From: Nocardia sp. BMG51109
GTDB taxonomy: Bacteria; Actinomycetota; Actinomycetes; Mycobacteriales; Mycobacteriaceae
Direction of reading: 5' to 3'
Length of the DNA stretch: 64,000 bases
Assembly (NCBI RefSeq): GCF_000526215.1
Contig: NZ_JAFQ01000004.1
Location: 1,178,001 to 1,242,000 of the forward strand
Below the pieces are notes generated by a model. It was not told the DNA's origin. It did no database searches and was given only the letters and a program-made list of their open reading frames with translations. Position 1 is the stretch's first letter, and each line of letters begins with the position of its first letter. Positions 43,671 through 52,441 of the stretch are shown here, in pieces. The position numbers and the translations under genes are program-made.

Positions 43671-44063
43671 ATGTCATTGGACGTTCCAACCGCACTACTC
43701 GAGCAAGCCGAACGCGGTGAGGTCTCCGACGCCGAGTTCGTCGAATGCGTCCGCACATCGCTGCCCTACGCCTACGAGGTGGTCAGCCGCGTGGCATCCG
43801 ATCTGCGTTCCGGCACAGCCGAATTCGCCGACAACCAGGTGGCCCCGCCGGACGAGGTGGCCCGCGGCCAGCTGCTGCGCGCCATGGCGTCCGATTCCAT
43901 CCGAGGCGGCCTGGAACGGCACTTCGGGGTGAAGCTCGCGTTCCAGAATTGCCACCGGGTAGCGGCTTTCCCGCTGTCGGAGGTCGGTGGCGATACCTAC
44001 ACGACCTTCATCTCCACCCGCGCTCAGCTGCTCAACCAGAGCCCGGAACTGCGTAACTGCTGA
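43671..44063 (+). CDS. SCO5389-family conserved actinobacterial protein
   Basis: A 130-residue soluble protein that I recognise as the SCO5389 family, from its opening MSLDVPTALLEQAERGEV, the block FADNQVAPPDEVARGQLLRA and the ending QLLNQSPELRNC. These small proteins are widespread and highly conserved in Streptomyces, Nocardia and relatives, but I know of no biochemical function. The start is firm: GAGGAG lies 6 nt before the ATG. The length matches the family. The protein has two cysteines, one of them at the very end (RNC). It stands as a single gene with its own likely promoter and a strong bidirectional hairpin behind it. Confidence 0.9.
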   Translation: MSLDVPTALLEQAERGEVSDAEFVECVRTSLPYAYEVVSRVASDLRSGTAEFADNQVAPPDEVARGQLLRAMASDSIRGGLERHFGVKLAFQNCHRVAAFPLSEVGGDTYTTFISTRAQLLNQSPELRNC

Positions 44064-44075
44064 CCGGATACGCCG

Positions 44076-44107
44076 CCGGCGCGGGTGATCCCCTCCGCCC
44101 GCGCCGG
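44076..44107. terminator. Bidirectional terminator hairpin
   Basis: A perfect 10-bp inverted repeat (CCGGCGCGGG / CCCGCGCCGG) with a 12-nt loop lies exactly between two convergent genes. No U-tract on either strand, as is usual in high-GC actinobacteria. Confidence 0.7.
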
Positions 44108-44138
44108 TGTCGGTTGCGCACGCTCGCCCTGCCCCGCG

Positions 44139-44516
44139 CTATCGACGCGGCCGCAGTTCGAGCGTGGTGGATCGTGCCCTGGCACTGGTGATCTCGGAAA
44201 TGATGCTCGCGGCGTAGCGCTGGTACTTGGTCGCGTATTCGGTATCGATGTCGCCGGCGAGGGCCGGATCGGCCTCGACGAAGGAGACGTCCTGATCGAT
44301 GCTGCCCGCACGGATCCGGCCGTGCCCGCTCTCGGTCGCCGTGCGGTACCAGGTCGCGGTCGCGCCGTTCACCGAGCGCACGTACAGGCCGCGGTCGTGC
44401 CGCACCACCCAGATCGTCACCGGCATCCGCAGCGTCCCGTCCCGGCCGGCGGCCGCCAGACGCAGTTCCTCCATCGCCGCGATCCTGGTGAGCTCGTCGG
44501 CCGTCCACTTCGCCAT
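44139..44516 (-). CDS. DUF2255 family protein
   Basis: A 125-residue protein of the DUF2255 family, a small split-barrel type fold related in shape to flavin- or F420-binding proteins. The chosen start (MAKWTADELTRI) has GGAAGGAG close upstream; the frame runs further up but lacks a site. Features include VTIWVVRHDRGLYVRSV and a Trp-Tyr pair (TWYRT) typical of the fold. It is 87 nt downstream of nothing obvious on its own strand: the acyl-CoA ligase ends at 44604 just upstream in transcription order, so the two could share a transcript. Function unknown; DUF membership is fairly sure. Confidence 0.8.
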   Translation of the reverse strand: MAKWTADELTRIAAMEELRLAAAGRDGTLRMPVTIWVVRHDRGLYVRSVNGATATWYRTATESGHGRIRAGSIDQDVSFVEADPALAGDIDTEYATKYQRYAASIISEITSARARSTTLELRPRR

Positions 44517-44603
44517 CGACGTCTCCTTCCGGGTGTCCCGTGGTGAAACTGGAAGGTATCTTTCCCTCTCCACGCCCCGGGCCCCGGTTACGACACCGGC
44601 GAG

Positions 44604-46220
44604 TCACAGCTCCCGCAGCAGCCGCCCGAGCACCTTGCCGGTCGGATTGCGCGGCAGCTCGCCCAGGAAGACCACGTCGCGCGGCACCTTGTAGCGCGCC
44701 AGCGTGGCCTTGACATACGCCCGGACATCGTCGGCGCTGAGGGTCTCGTCCTCGCGGACCACGAACGCCTTCAGCCGCGCGCCGAACTCGCGGTCGGGCA
44801 CGCCGATCACGGCGGCCTCGCGGATCCGCCGGTGCGCGTTGAGCAGTTCCTCCACCTCGCCGGGGAAGACGTTCTCGCCGCCGGAGACGATCATGTCGTC
44901 GTCCCGGCCGTCGATGAAAAGCCTTCCGGCGGAATCGAAATGGCCGAGATCGCCGGTGGCCATCAGCCCGTCGACGCGCTCCCTGCCGCCCCCGCCGGTG
45001 TAGCCCTCGAACTGGGAGGCGTTGCCGACGAAGACCCGTCCGGTGACGCCGGCCGGCGCCTGCGCGCCGTCGGCGTTCAGCACCCGCACCACGGCGCCGA
45101 GCACCGGCTTGCCCACACAGCCCGGCTCCGCGGCGAGATCGCCGGGGGTGGCGACGGTGGCGTAGGCGACCTCGGTGGAGCCGTACAGGTTGTAGACCAC
45201 CGGCCCGAACATGATGGTGGCGCGGCGGCACAGGTCGGCACCGAGCTGCGCACCGGCCACCAGGATGACGCGCAGCCTGGACAGGTCGCGCCCGGTCAGC
45301 GCCTGCGGGCCGAGTTCGGCCATCCGGGCCAGCATGACCGGCACCGCGATCAGCGACGTCGCACGACGCTGGTCCATGCTGTCGATCACCCGCTGCGGAT
45401 CGAAGCGGCGCCGGATCACGAGCGTGGAACCGAACCCGATGGCCAGCAGCGACATCGCGAACCCCAGCGAGTGGAACAGCGGGGCCGGGCATTCGGTCAC
45501 CTCGCGGGGCCGGAACGGCACCTTGCTCAGGACCGCCCCGAGCGGCTCCAGCGACCGCGGCTCCGACCGCGGCGCACCCTTCGGCGTACCGGTGGTGCCG
45601 CTGGTCAGCAGGATGATCCGGGAACCCGGCCCGACCGCGGGCGGCGCCGCGGGCGAGCCCGCGGCGATCAGCGATTCGATGCTGCTCGCGTGGCCGTTCT
45701 CGGTCCAGGCGCGATAGGCGCCCCGGCGCGGGCTCAGGTCGCCGAGGATCGGCTCGTACTCCTCGTCGTACACCAGCAGATCGGCGCCCTCGCGGGTAGC
45801 GACGTCGCGCAGCTGCGGTCCCGCGAAATCGGTGTTCAGCAGGATGATCCGGGCGCCGCACTTGGCGGCGGCGAACATCGCGTCCAGCAGGCCGCGATGG
45901 TTGCGGGCCAGGATCGCGACGCCCTCGCCGGACCGCAGGCCGCGCTTGCGCCACTCGTTGGCCAGCCGGTTGGACCGGTCGTCGAGATCCCGGTAGGTCA
46001 GGCTGCCCAGTTCGTCGACGAGGGCGTTGCGGGCGCCGTAGCGCCCGGCCGAAAGTCGCAGCAGCGCAGGCAATCCGCCGTAGCGCAGCATGGCCGTCCC
46101 GGCCGACAGCAGCGGCACCGGGGAATCGATGCCGACCAGCCCGCTGCTCACGCACAGCCGCAGATATCCCAGTTCGGACCACAGCCTGGTGCCGAGCGAT
46201 CGGAGCAAGTCCATCGTCAT
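44604..46220 (-). CDS. Acyl-CoA synthetase (FadD2/FadD12-like, ANL superfamily)
   Basis: About 538 residues of the AMP-forming acyl-CoA synthetase family, which activates a fatty acid to acyl-AMP and then acyl-CoA. The phosphate loop is LLTSGTTGTPKGAPRS (about 205-220). Motif YGSTEVAYAT and the hinge TGDLGHFDSAGRLFIDGRDDD are present, as is the catalytic Lys in GKVLGRLL near the C-terminus. The N-terminal 45 residues before the first A motif (LWSELGYLRLCVSSGL) match the longer mycobacterial FadD2/FadD12 type. The start ATG at 46220 has AAGGGG 7 nt upstream. Substrate chain length cannot be read from sequence. With the thioesterase and second ligase upstream, it suggests a lipid-handling neighbourhood. 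Confidence 0.88.
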   Translation of the reverse strand: MTMDLLRSLGTRLWSELGYLRLCVSSGLVGIDSPVPLLSAGTAMLRYGGLPALLRLSAGRYGARNALVDELGSLTYRDLDDRSNRLANEWRKRGLRSGEGVAILARNHRGLLDAMFAAAKCGARIILLNTDFAGPQLRDVATREGADLLVYDEEYEPILGDLSPRRGAYRAWTENGHASSIESLIAAGSPAAPPAVGPGSRIILLTSGTTGTPKGAPRSEPRSLEPLGAVLSKVPFRPREVTECPAPLFHSLGFAMSLLAIGFGSTLVIRRRFDPQRVIDSMDQRRATSLIAVPVMLARMAELGPQALTGRDLSRLRVILVAGAQLGADLCRRATIMFGPVVYNLYGSTEVAYATVATPGDLAAEPGCVGKPVLGAVVRVLNADGAQAPAGVTGRVFVGNASQFEGYTGGGGRERVDGLMATGDLGHFDSAGRLFIDGRDDDMIVSGGENVFPGEVEELLNAHRRIREAAVIGVPDREFGARLKAFVVREDETLSADDVRAYVKATLARYKVPRDVVFLGELPRNPTGKVLGRLLREL

Positions 46221-46367
46221 GCACCAACCCCTTTGTAGCACAGCATCTCTCGCGTCACACGCACGCGAACGACGCCCGTGCCGGACCTCCTCGTCCACCT
46301 GCCTGTGGCATGTGCTCCCAGGTTAACTCGCCGGGCCGAGTCCCTGCCGACCGATCTCGATCGACGG

Positions 46368-46838
46368 TTATTTCCCGTGCGTGCGCAGCTGATAGAGCCC
46401 CGCCGTCTCGGCGACCACCACGCCGTCGGCGTCGGTGACGGTCGCGTTCAAGGTGAACTCGGCCTTCCCGTCGGCCTCGGCCGCGGCGGTGATGCGGGCG
46501 ATCTCCTCGTCCGGCAGCGACGCCTCCGCCCGCACATCGGTTTTCGCGGGCTTGCGGAAGAAGATCTGCAGATCCTTGACCAGCGGATAGTACTTCGAGG
46601 CGTCGAAGGTGGCGAGCGGGATTGCGCCGCCGAGGATTTCGGCGACGGTGAACAGCACGCCCGCGTACATGACGCCGAAGTGGTTGCCGTTGCCCTCGAT
46701 CGGCACGGTGGTGGCCGCGAAGCCGGGCCGCACCTCGAGCGCCCGCACACCCATCGTGTGCGCGATCGGGATCGTGGCCTGCAGCGCCCCATTCATCATG
46801 TCCGCGAACGCCGGAGCGTCGCTGTTCGTCTCGGCCAT
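46368..46838 (-). CDS. Hotdog-fold thioesterase-like protein (DUF4442 / YiiD-C type)
   Basis: A 156-residue single-domain protein with hotdog-fold signatures: a long N-terminal helix, GNHFGVMYAGVLFTVAEILGGAI around residues 62-82 (the central helix and its lead-in), and a later strand DVRAEASLPDEE. It is likely to hydrolyse or bind acyl-CoA/acyl-carrier thioesters in the cytoplasm. I chose ATG 46838 (MAETNSD) with GAGAGGGA upstream. It sits between two acyl-CoA ligases on the same strand, 106 nt after the upstream one, and two palindromes lie in that gap. Precise substrate unknown. The related PaaI label would be a weaker choice. Confidence 0.78.
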   Translation of the reverse strand: MAETNSDAPAFADMMNGALQATIPIAHTMGVRALEVRPGFAATTVPIEGNGNHFGVMYAGVLFTVAEILGGAIPLATFDASKYYPLVKDLQIFFRKPAKTDVRAEASLPDEEIARITAAAEADGKAEFTLNATVTDADGVVVAETAGLYQLRTHGK

Positions 46839-46871
46839 GCCGCAACCGTCCCTCTCGTCGCACACCTGCGT

Positions 46872-46935
46872 GCACCGGTGAACCACCGGTGCGCCCAGCG
46901 TACGACACCCTGTTGACAACACGCCAACAGGGTGT
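46872..46935. promoter_or_regulatory. Two tandem palindromes between ligase and thioesterase
   Basis: Perfect inverted repeats at 46872-46892 (GCACCGGT / ACCGGTGC, 5-nt spacer) and at 46905-46935 (ACACCCTGTTG / CAACAGGGTGT, 9-nt spacer). They fall between the end of the upstream ligase and the thioesterase start. The longer one could be a terminator for the ligase, but its centre, TTGACAAC, and the tandem arrangement also fit a repressor operator over a thioesterase promoter. Confidence 0.5.
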
Positions 46936-46944
46936 GTTCCGGCC

Positions 46945-48579
46945 CTACAGCGTGACCACCTTCAACTCCCCGTCCGCGTACCGGGCCCGCAGGCGCTTCT
47001 TGTCGAACTTGCCGACGCTGGTCTTCGGAATCTCGTCGACGACGGTCCAGTACTCGGGCAGCTGCCACTTGGCGAACTTGTCGGCGAGGAAATCGCGCAG
47101 TTCGGCCGGTTCCGCCGTGCCGCCCTCCTTGAACACGACCGCCACCAGCGGGCGTTCGTCCCATTTCTCGTCGGGGATGCCGATCACCGACGCCTCGGCG
47201 ACGGCCGGATGGCCCATGATCGCGTTCTCCAGATCCACCGAGGAGATCCACTCGCCGCCGGACTTGATCACATCCTTGGAGCGGTCGACCAGCGTGAGGT
47301 AGCCGTCCGGGCTGATCTTGCCGACGTCGCCGGTGCGCAGCCAGCCGTCGTGGAACTTCTCCGCATCCACCGCCTGTCCCTCGGGCGAATAGTACGAGGC
47401 GGCGATCCACGGCCCGCGCACCTCCAGCTCGCCCAGCGCCTCGCCGTCGTTGGGCTGCACGGTGCCGTCGTCGCCGACCAGGCGCGCCCGGACGCCGGCC
47501 GGGAACCGGCCCTGCGTGTAGCGGTAGGCCCACTCCTGCTCGCCCTCCGCACCGCGGGGCGGATGCCCGACGCTGCCCAGCGGGGAGGTCTCGGTCATCC
47601 CCCAGGCGTGCAGCAGCCGCACGCCGTGCTTCTCCTCGAACGCCCGCATCATCGCCGGCGGGACCGCCGCACCGCCGACCACGCAGGTGCGCAGGTGCGA
47701 GATGTCCTGCGGGTGCGCCTCGAGGCCGGCCAGCACGCCGCCCCAGATGGTCGGCACCGCGGCGGCGAAGGTCGGCCGGACCGCGGCCATCATCTCCAGC
47801 AGCGGCGCGGGCTGCAGGAACCGGTCGGGCATCAGCAGACTCGCGCCCGACATCAAGGCCGCGTACACGATGCCCCACGAGTTGGCGTGGAACAGCGGCA
47901 CGATCGTCAGCACGGTGTCGTGGGCGGTGAAGCCCATGCCGTTGGGCGAGATCACCTGCGCGGCGTGCAGCCAGTTGGAGCGGTGCGAATAGACCACGCC
48001 CTTCGGATCGCCGGTGGTGCCGGAGGTGTAGCACATCCCGGCCGCCGAGCGCTCGTCGAGCACCGGGTAGTCGTAGGTATCCGGTTGCGCGGCAAGCAGT
48101 TCGGTGTAGGAGTGCACCCGCACGCCATCGGGTGCGGACAGGCTCGCGGCGTCGCCGTTGGCGACGATCACGTGGCGCACGGTCTTCAGGTCCGGCAGAT
48201 ATTGCGCGAACATCGGCACCAGCGATCCGTCGACGATCACCACCTGGTCCTCGGCGTGATTGGCCACGTAGATCAGCTGTTCGGGGAAGAGCCGGACGTT
48301 GAGCGCGTGCAGCACCGCGCCCATCGCGGGCACCGCGGCATAGGCGACCATATGCTCGGTGTTGTTCCACATGAACGTGCCTACCCGGTCGCCCTCGCCG
48401 ACCCCCAAGCCGCGCAACGCATTCGCCAGGCGCGCACATTCGCGGCCGAGTTCGCGGTAGGTGGTGGTGCGGGCACCGTCGCCGGTCCAGGTCGACACCG
48501 TGGCGTCGCCGTGGAACGTCGTCGCGTACCGCAGCAGCGTCGCCAGCGACAGCTGTTCGTCCTGCATCGTGCTCAACAT
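46945..48579 (-). CDS. Fatty-acid-CoA ligase (FadD/AlkK-like, ANL superfamily)
   Basis: About 544 residues of the medium/long-chain fatty-acyl-CoA ligase family. The P-loop is MCYTSGTTGDPKGVVYSH (about 185-202), followed by VPLFHANSWG, LHAWGMTETSP, the hinge TGDVGKISPDGYLTLVDRSKD and the C-terminal catalytic Lys in KTSVGKFDKK. The NSWG and RSKDVIKSGGEWISS blocks are characteristic of the AlkK/FadD19-like group. I prefer ATG 48579 (MLSTMQDEQLS): GAAGGG lies 11 nt upstream, whereas the earlier GTG at 48591 overlaps that site. It leads a same-strand set with the thioesterase and the second ligase. Probably catabolic or lipid-remodelling; substrate unknown. Confidence 0.9.
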   Translation of the reverse strand: MLSTMQDEQLSLATLLRYATTFHGDATVSTWTGDGARTTTYRELGRECARLANALRGLGVGEGDRVGTFMWNNTEHMVAYAAVPAMGAVLHALNVRLFPEQLIYVANHAEDQVVIVDGSLVPMFAQYLPDLKTVRHVIVANGDAASLSAPDGVRVHSYTELLAAQPDTYDYPVLDERSAAGMCYTSGTTGDPKGVVYSHRSNWLHAAQVISPNGMGFTAHDTVLTIVPLFHANSWGIVYAALMSGASLLMPDRFLQPAPLLEMMAAVRPTFAAAVPTIWGGVLAGLEAHPQDISHLRTCVVGGAAVPPAMMRAFEEKHGVRLLHAWGMTETSPLGSVGHPPRGAEGEQEWAYRYTQGRFPAGVRARLVGDDGTVQPNDGEALGELEVRGPWIAASYYSPEGQAVDAEKFHDGWLRTGDVGKISPDGYLTLVDRSKDVIKSGGEWISSVDLENAIMGHPAVAEASVIGIPDEKWDERPLVAVVFKEGGTAEPAELRDFLADKFAKWQLPEYWTVVDEIPKTSVGKFDKKRLRARYADGELKVVTL

Positions 48580-48967
48580 CTGAAACGCCACCCTTCACCA
48601 GTGAACGAGATCACACTTGCCGCGAGGATAACCGAATTCGGACACGCCGGGAGCAGGCTCGACTGAAGTCGGGTGCCCGCACAACACGCCACGCACGCTG
48701 GGAAAACATGGGACGACCCGATCGACCTCGGCCGCGGCGCGGCGGGACCCTCGCGGCAGTCGGTCGTCGGGCATACCGCAGACGCACCCGGGCCTGCGCG
48801 GCCCGCCATTCCGATTCTCATGGTGTGCGGCGAAATAGCCCCGCGACGCATGACCAACGGGCCAGTTCGACAGGAGGAGCCGGTGACCTGCACAGAACCC
48901 GCGACGAGATGGCCGATAATGCCAACTGATTGTCCGCAGATCCCTTCGCCGGCGCGGACCGGCCCCC

Positions 48968-48979
48968 TAATCTCACTGT
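48968..48979 (+). promoter_or_regulatory. -10 element implying a leaderless transcript
   Basis: TAATCT (48968-48973) is followed after only 6 nt by the ATG at 48980, and no Shine-Dalgarno is present. This spacing is the usual signature of leaderless mRNA in actinobacteria. The remainder of the 400-nt gap back to 48580 is a divergent intergenic region in which I see no gene I can support; a GGAGGAG with a following GTG at 48892 opens a frame that lacks coding character. Confidence 0.45.
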
Positions 48980-50500
48980 ATGACTCGCACGCCGTCCATC
49001 CTCATCATCGGCGCCGGATTCGGCGGGCTCGGCATGGCGCTCGAACTCCAGCGCGCCGGCATCGAGAGCTTCGCGATCGTGGAGAAGGCCGCCGATCTGG
49101 GCGGAGTGTGGCGGGAGAACACCTACCCCGGCGCGGCGTGCGACGTGCCGTCGCCGCTGTACTCGTGGTCATTCGAGCCGAAATCCGATTGGCCGCGGCG
49201 TTATTCGGAGCAGGCCGACATCCACGCCTATATCCGCAAGGTGGCCGAGAAGTACGGGCTGCTCCGCAAGATCCGTTTCGGCACCGAGGTGACCGACGCG
49301 GAATTCGACGAGCGACAAGGGATCTGGCAGGTCCGCACGTCCGACGGCGCGACGCTGACGGCCGATGTGCTGGTGCCCGCGGTGGGCCAGCTGTCGCGCC
49401 CGGCGCTGCCGAACATCCCGGGCATCGAGACCTTCGCCGGCCCGTCGTTCCACTCGGCGGAGTGGGACCACGGCGTCGACCTCACCGGTAAGCGGGTGGC
49501 GTGCATCGGCACGGGAGCCAGTGCGATCCAATACATTCCGGAGATCCAGCCGGCGGCCGGCCACCTCACGCTGTTCCAACGGTCGGCCGCCTGGGTACTG
49601 CCCAGATTCGACACCCGGTACAGCGCGACGCATCACGCGCTGTTCAAGCACTTCCCACCCAGCCGCCTGGCGGAACGCTTCGCGATCTGGGGCGTGTTCG
49701 AACTGCTGTCGCTGGCGCTCACCGACCTTCCCGCCATCCGCAAGCCGGTGATCGCCCTCGCGGATCGCCATCGCACCCAACAGGTTCCGGACCCGGTGCT
49801 GCGCGAGAAGCTCACCCCCGACTACCAGGCCGGCTGCAAGCGCGGCCTGTTCTCCAACGACTACTTCCCGGCGTTGGCACAACCCAACGTCACCGTGGAG
49901 ACCACCGACATCGAGGCCATCACCCCGACCGGCATCCGCACCGCCGACGGCACCGAGCACGAGGCCGACGTGATCATCTACGGCACCGGATTCAAGGGCA
50001 CCGAGATCCTGTCGCCGATCAACATCTACGGCATCGGCGGCCGCAAGCTGTCCGACGAGTGGTCCCCCGAGGGCGCCCGCGCCTACCTCGGCATGTCGGT
50101 CCCCGGCTTCCCCAACCTGTTCATGATGTACGGCCCGAACACCAACCTCGGCGCCGGCTCCATCATCTACATGCTCGAATCCCAGGCCCGCTACATCCGC
50201 CAGGCCGTGCACTACCTGTCCACCCGCCCCGGCCGCTTCATCTCCGCCCGCCCCGCCACCGAACAGTCCTGGGACGACTGGCTCCAAAAGCGCCTGAAAG
50301 ACACCCCCTGGAACTTCTGCTCCAGCTGGTACCGCAACGCCTCCGGCCGGATCACCAACAACTGGCCCGCCGCCACCGCCATCTACCGCTGGAAAACCAG
50401 ACGCTTCCACCCCACCGACTACGACGAGTCCACCGCCCCCACCCCGCCGCCTGACCCGCACCCCCGCCACGATGCCACCCCACACCCCCCAACCCGGTAG
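48980..50500 (+). CDS. Flavin-containing monooxygenase, Baeyer-Villiger type
   Basis: A 506-residue two-dinucleotide-domain flavoprotein. The FAD site is IIGAGFGGLG at residues 9-18, and the NADPH site is CIGTGASAIQ near 174. Between them is the Baeyer-Villiger fingerprint FAGPSFHSAEWD (FxGxxxHxxxW). ENTYPGAACDVPSPLYSWSF is the typical FAD-pyrophosphate block. It should insert oxygen into ketones or aldehydes using NADPH and O2; substrate not predictable. The C-terminus ends in a Pro/His/Thr-rich tail of about 25 residues (STAPTPPPDPHP and beyond) whose DNA is unusually C-rich, so the last part may be a recent extension. The gene is divergent from the fatty-acid ligase and is the last clearly native gene before the tRNA. 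Confidence 0.9.
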   Translation: MTRTPSILIIGAGFGGLGMALELQRAGIESFAIVEKAADLGGVWRENTYPGAACDVPSPLYSWSFEPKSDWPRRYSEQADIHAYIRKVAEKYGLLRKIRFGTEVTDAEFDERQGIWQVRTSDGATLTADVLVPAVGQLSRPALPNIPGIETFAGPSFHSAEWDHGVDLTGKRVACIGTGASAIQYIPEIQPAAGHLTLFQRSAAWVLPRFDTRYSATHHALFKHFPPSRLAERFAIWGVFELLSLALTDLPAIRKPVIALADRHRTQQVPDPVLREKLTPDYQAGCKRGLFSNDYFPALAQPNVTVETTDIEAITPTGIRTADGTEHEADVIIYGTGFKGTEILSPINIYGIGGRKLSDEWSPEGARAYLGMSVPGFPNLFMMYGPNTNLGAGSIIYMLESQARYIRQAVHYLSTRPGRFISARPATEQSWDDWLQKRLKDTPWNFCSSWYRNASGRITNNWPAATAIYRWKTRRFHPTDYDESTAPTPPPDPHPRHDATPHPPTR

Positions 50501-50547
50501 ACTCCGGCCAAACCAGGAACCGGTTCGCTCCCGAGCGCCCGGACTCC

Positions 50548-50623
50548 GCCCTCGTAGCTCAGGGGATAGAGCACCGCTCTCCTAAAGCGGGTGTCGCAGG
50601 TTCGAATCCTGCCGGGGGCACCA
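50548..50623 (+). tRNA. tRNA-Arg (anticodon CCT)
   Basis: A full cloverleaf can be drawn. The acceptor stem GCCCTCG pairs with CGGGGGC (one G-U), the D-arm is TAGCTCAGGGGATAGAGC, the anticodon stem CCGCT/AGCGG holds loop CTCCTAA with anticodon CCT, and the T-arm is GCAGGTTCGAATCCTGC. Discriminator A is followed by an encoded CCA (50621-50623). It reads the AGG codon. It marks the junction between native-looking genes and the mobile-element-rich region, and tRNA genes of this kind are common integration sites. I found no second copy of the tRNA 3' end in the window. Confidence 0.97.
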
Positions 50624-50675
50624 ACCTGCGACGCGTTTCCGCAGCTCAGCCAGCTTGACTCGATTCGAACATCTC

Positions 50676-50993
50676 ATTCGACGCGCCGTCGAAACGGAAA
50701 CATGCAGGTCAAACAGTTTCCCGATGCGAGCCCTCGAGGAAACACAAAACATGGGCAACTCAGGACTGAGTCCTTCGCCACCGTTCCGGTCGGCGAGACG
50801 GGGTGGTGGGTTGCCCAGGACTACAGCAGGGCGCCGGGGCGTTGGTCTGCACCGAGCTAGCGACCGCTGCGACGCACGCGAGGTCGAAGTGATCGTGGTC
50901 CGCGATGCAGCCCATGCTACCCGTAACGGTCGGATGTGCGTTGTGACGCCTTTTACGGCTTTGTTGGCGTCGAATGCTGTGCCGATTCGACGC
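50676..50993. repeat. Three copies of ATTCGACGC beside the tRNA
   Basis: The 9-mer ATTCGACGC occurs at 50676-50684 and 50985-50993, and inverted at 50967-50975. The last two form a perfect 9-bp inverted repeat with a 9-nt loop, and the first is the left arm of a TTCGACG/CGTCGAA palindrome. These lie in the 617-nt stretch from the tRNA to the next gene (50624-51240), in which I see no gene: the minus-strand frame there is antisense to the tRNA. They could be recombinase or replication-protein sites, or simple terminators. Confidence 0.45.
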
Positions 50994-51240
50994 GACCGAC
51001 TCCTAACCTGAGCTGCGGCGAATGTGAGCAGGGACACCGCGAATGATACCGAGGATCATTCGGCGAGGTGAGTGGCGGATGAGTTTGCGTCTGGACCCTG
51101 CATCGCGATCGGTGTCGGCCGGTGAGCGAATGATGGGGCCCGTCACGCTACTGCCGATGCGGCTCGTGCAGGTTGACATGGCGCAGGCGCCTCAACCGAC
51201 CAGATTTCCTGCTGAACGAAAGAGAAGGAGTGATTGCCAG

Positions 51241-52203
51241 ATGACCCAGCACTCGCAGGCGGAAACCGTCGAGCTCGAGGTCGTTGGATTGCCCCCGGGA
51301 GAGGTTGACCCTGACGCGGAGCTCGGGAATGTCTTCACGGCTCACAACGTCTCCGGTAAAGACAGGGCTGCATATGCGCTTGCAGATGATGTGGTTTCCG
51401 ACTACAAGCTGAGCGATGACTCCATGCCTCAGGAAGGTGTGTATTCCGGCACGTATTACCACTTCCGCTGGGTCAGTAACCTTGTTTACCCCGGCGTCGC
51501 CAGAAGCGTGTACCTGTACGTTCCGTACGGTGCCGACCAAGCTGAATCCGTCAACCTCCTTGTATGCCAAGACGGCCCCTATTACGTCGGTCCGCAGCTC
51601 CGGGCGACCACTGTCCTCGACAACCTCGTGCACAAGGGCGAGATTCCTATGACTGCCGGCCTGTTCGTCTGCGCCGGTGAGAGTGGTCCCGGCTACCCTG
51701 TCTTCGGAGGGAACCACAACCGCAGCATCGAATACGACGTGGTTAATGGCGACTATGCACGATTCTTGGTGGAGGAGTTGTTCCCGGTCGTTCGCACGAA
51801 GGTGCGGCTCACCGATGACCCGCGGGGTCGCGTTATTTGCGGCATCAGTTCGGGTGGCGCCTGCGCCATGACAGCGGCGTTCCATCGTCCGCAGGATTTC
51901 GGTAATGTCATCTCGCACTGCGGCAGCTTCATCAATATCCGCGGCGCCCACCAACTCCCCACGATGTTTCGACAGACGCCGCGTAAGCCGATCAGGATTT
52001 GGCACCAGACAGGGTCACGCGACCTCGACATCATTTTCGGGAGCATCCCCATCGCCAACTACGACATGGATGCGTCTCTGAAATACCGCCGTTACGACTC
52101 TCGGTTCGTTTTCGGGAACGGGGGCCACAGCCTCCGCCACGGAGGGGCAGTGTTTCCCGAGACCCTCCGATGGATCTTTCGCGACCAAGTCGACGACAGA
52201 TAG
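51241..52203 (+). CDS. Alpha/beta hydrolase, enterochelin-esterase-like
   Basis: A 320-residue cytoplasmic hydrolase of the esterase-D / enterochelin esterase (Fes) type. The nucleophile elbow is GISSGG (Ser in GxSxG), the catalytic His is probably in GNGGHSLRHGG near the C-terminus, and the pattern SVYLYVPYGADQAESVNLLVCQDGPYY is the usual first-strand region. There is no signal peptide with the chosen start, ATG 51241, which has AAGGAG about 10 nt upstream; the frame is open back to 51043. Codon use is clearly more relaxed (GTT, CTT, AAT, ATT are common) than in the genes left of the tRNA, suggesting transfer. Substrate unknown; the family also includes carbohydrate and lactone esterases. 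Confidence 0.82.
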   Translation: MTQHSQAETVELEVVGLPPGEVDPDAELGNVFTAHNVSGKDRAAYALADDVVSDYKLSDDSMPQEGVYSGTYYHFRWVSNLVYPGVARSVYLYVPYGADQAESVNLLVCQDGPYYVGPQLRATTVLDNLVHKGEIPMTAGLFVCAGESGPGYPVFGGNHNRSIEYDVVNGDYARFLVEELFPVVRTKVRLTDDPRGRVICGISSGGACAMTAAFHRPQDFGNVISHCGSFINIRGAHQLPTMFRQTPRKPIRIWHQTGSRDLDIIFGSIPIANYDMDASLKYRRYDSRFVFGNGGHSLRHGGAVFPETLRWIFRDQVDDR

Positions 52204-52390
52204 ACTTCTGCTTCCGCAGGCGGAGGCTCCATCTGGTCAATCCGCCGGAGTGGATGGCTAATGGCTGCGCCGAAGGTGAAACTCGCCGATACTGCGTCGC
52301 CCCGTCGGTTCCTGCCACCCCTGCCTAGCAGGTCCCACATACCGGCCGAGCCCGGCGAGGCGGCTACGCCGCCCACTAGAACGCGGGTCC

Positions 52391-52421
52391 GGAAGAGCAC
52401 CTCAGGCGAGGTTGCTCTTCC
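52391..52421. terminator. Bidirectional terminator hairpin
   Basis: Arms GGAAGAGCA / TGCTCTTCC continue through CCTC / GAGG around a 4-nt loop, with one bulged T, in the 238-nt gap between convergent genes ending at 52203 and 52442. The rest of the gap holds no gene I can support. Confidence 0.65.
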
Positions 52422-52441
52422 GCCGCGCTGGAACGCCGCCG

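Noticed and set aside
48673..49491. Plus-strand frame with GGAGGAG before GTG 48892
   Set aside because: Runs out of frame through the start of the monooxygenase and shows no family match.
50582..51037. 151-codon minus-strand frame after the tRNA
   Set aside because: Its end is the antisense of the tRNA (CPRQDSNLRHPL is a well-known artefact of tRNA translation) and the rest has no coding character.
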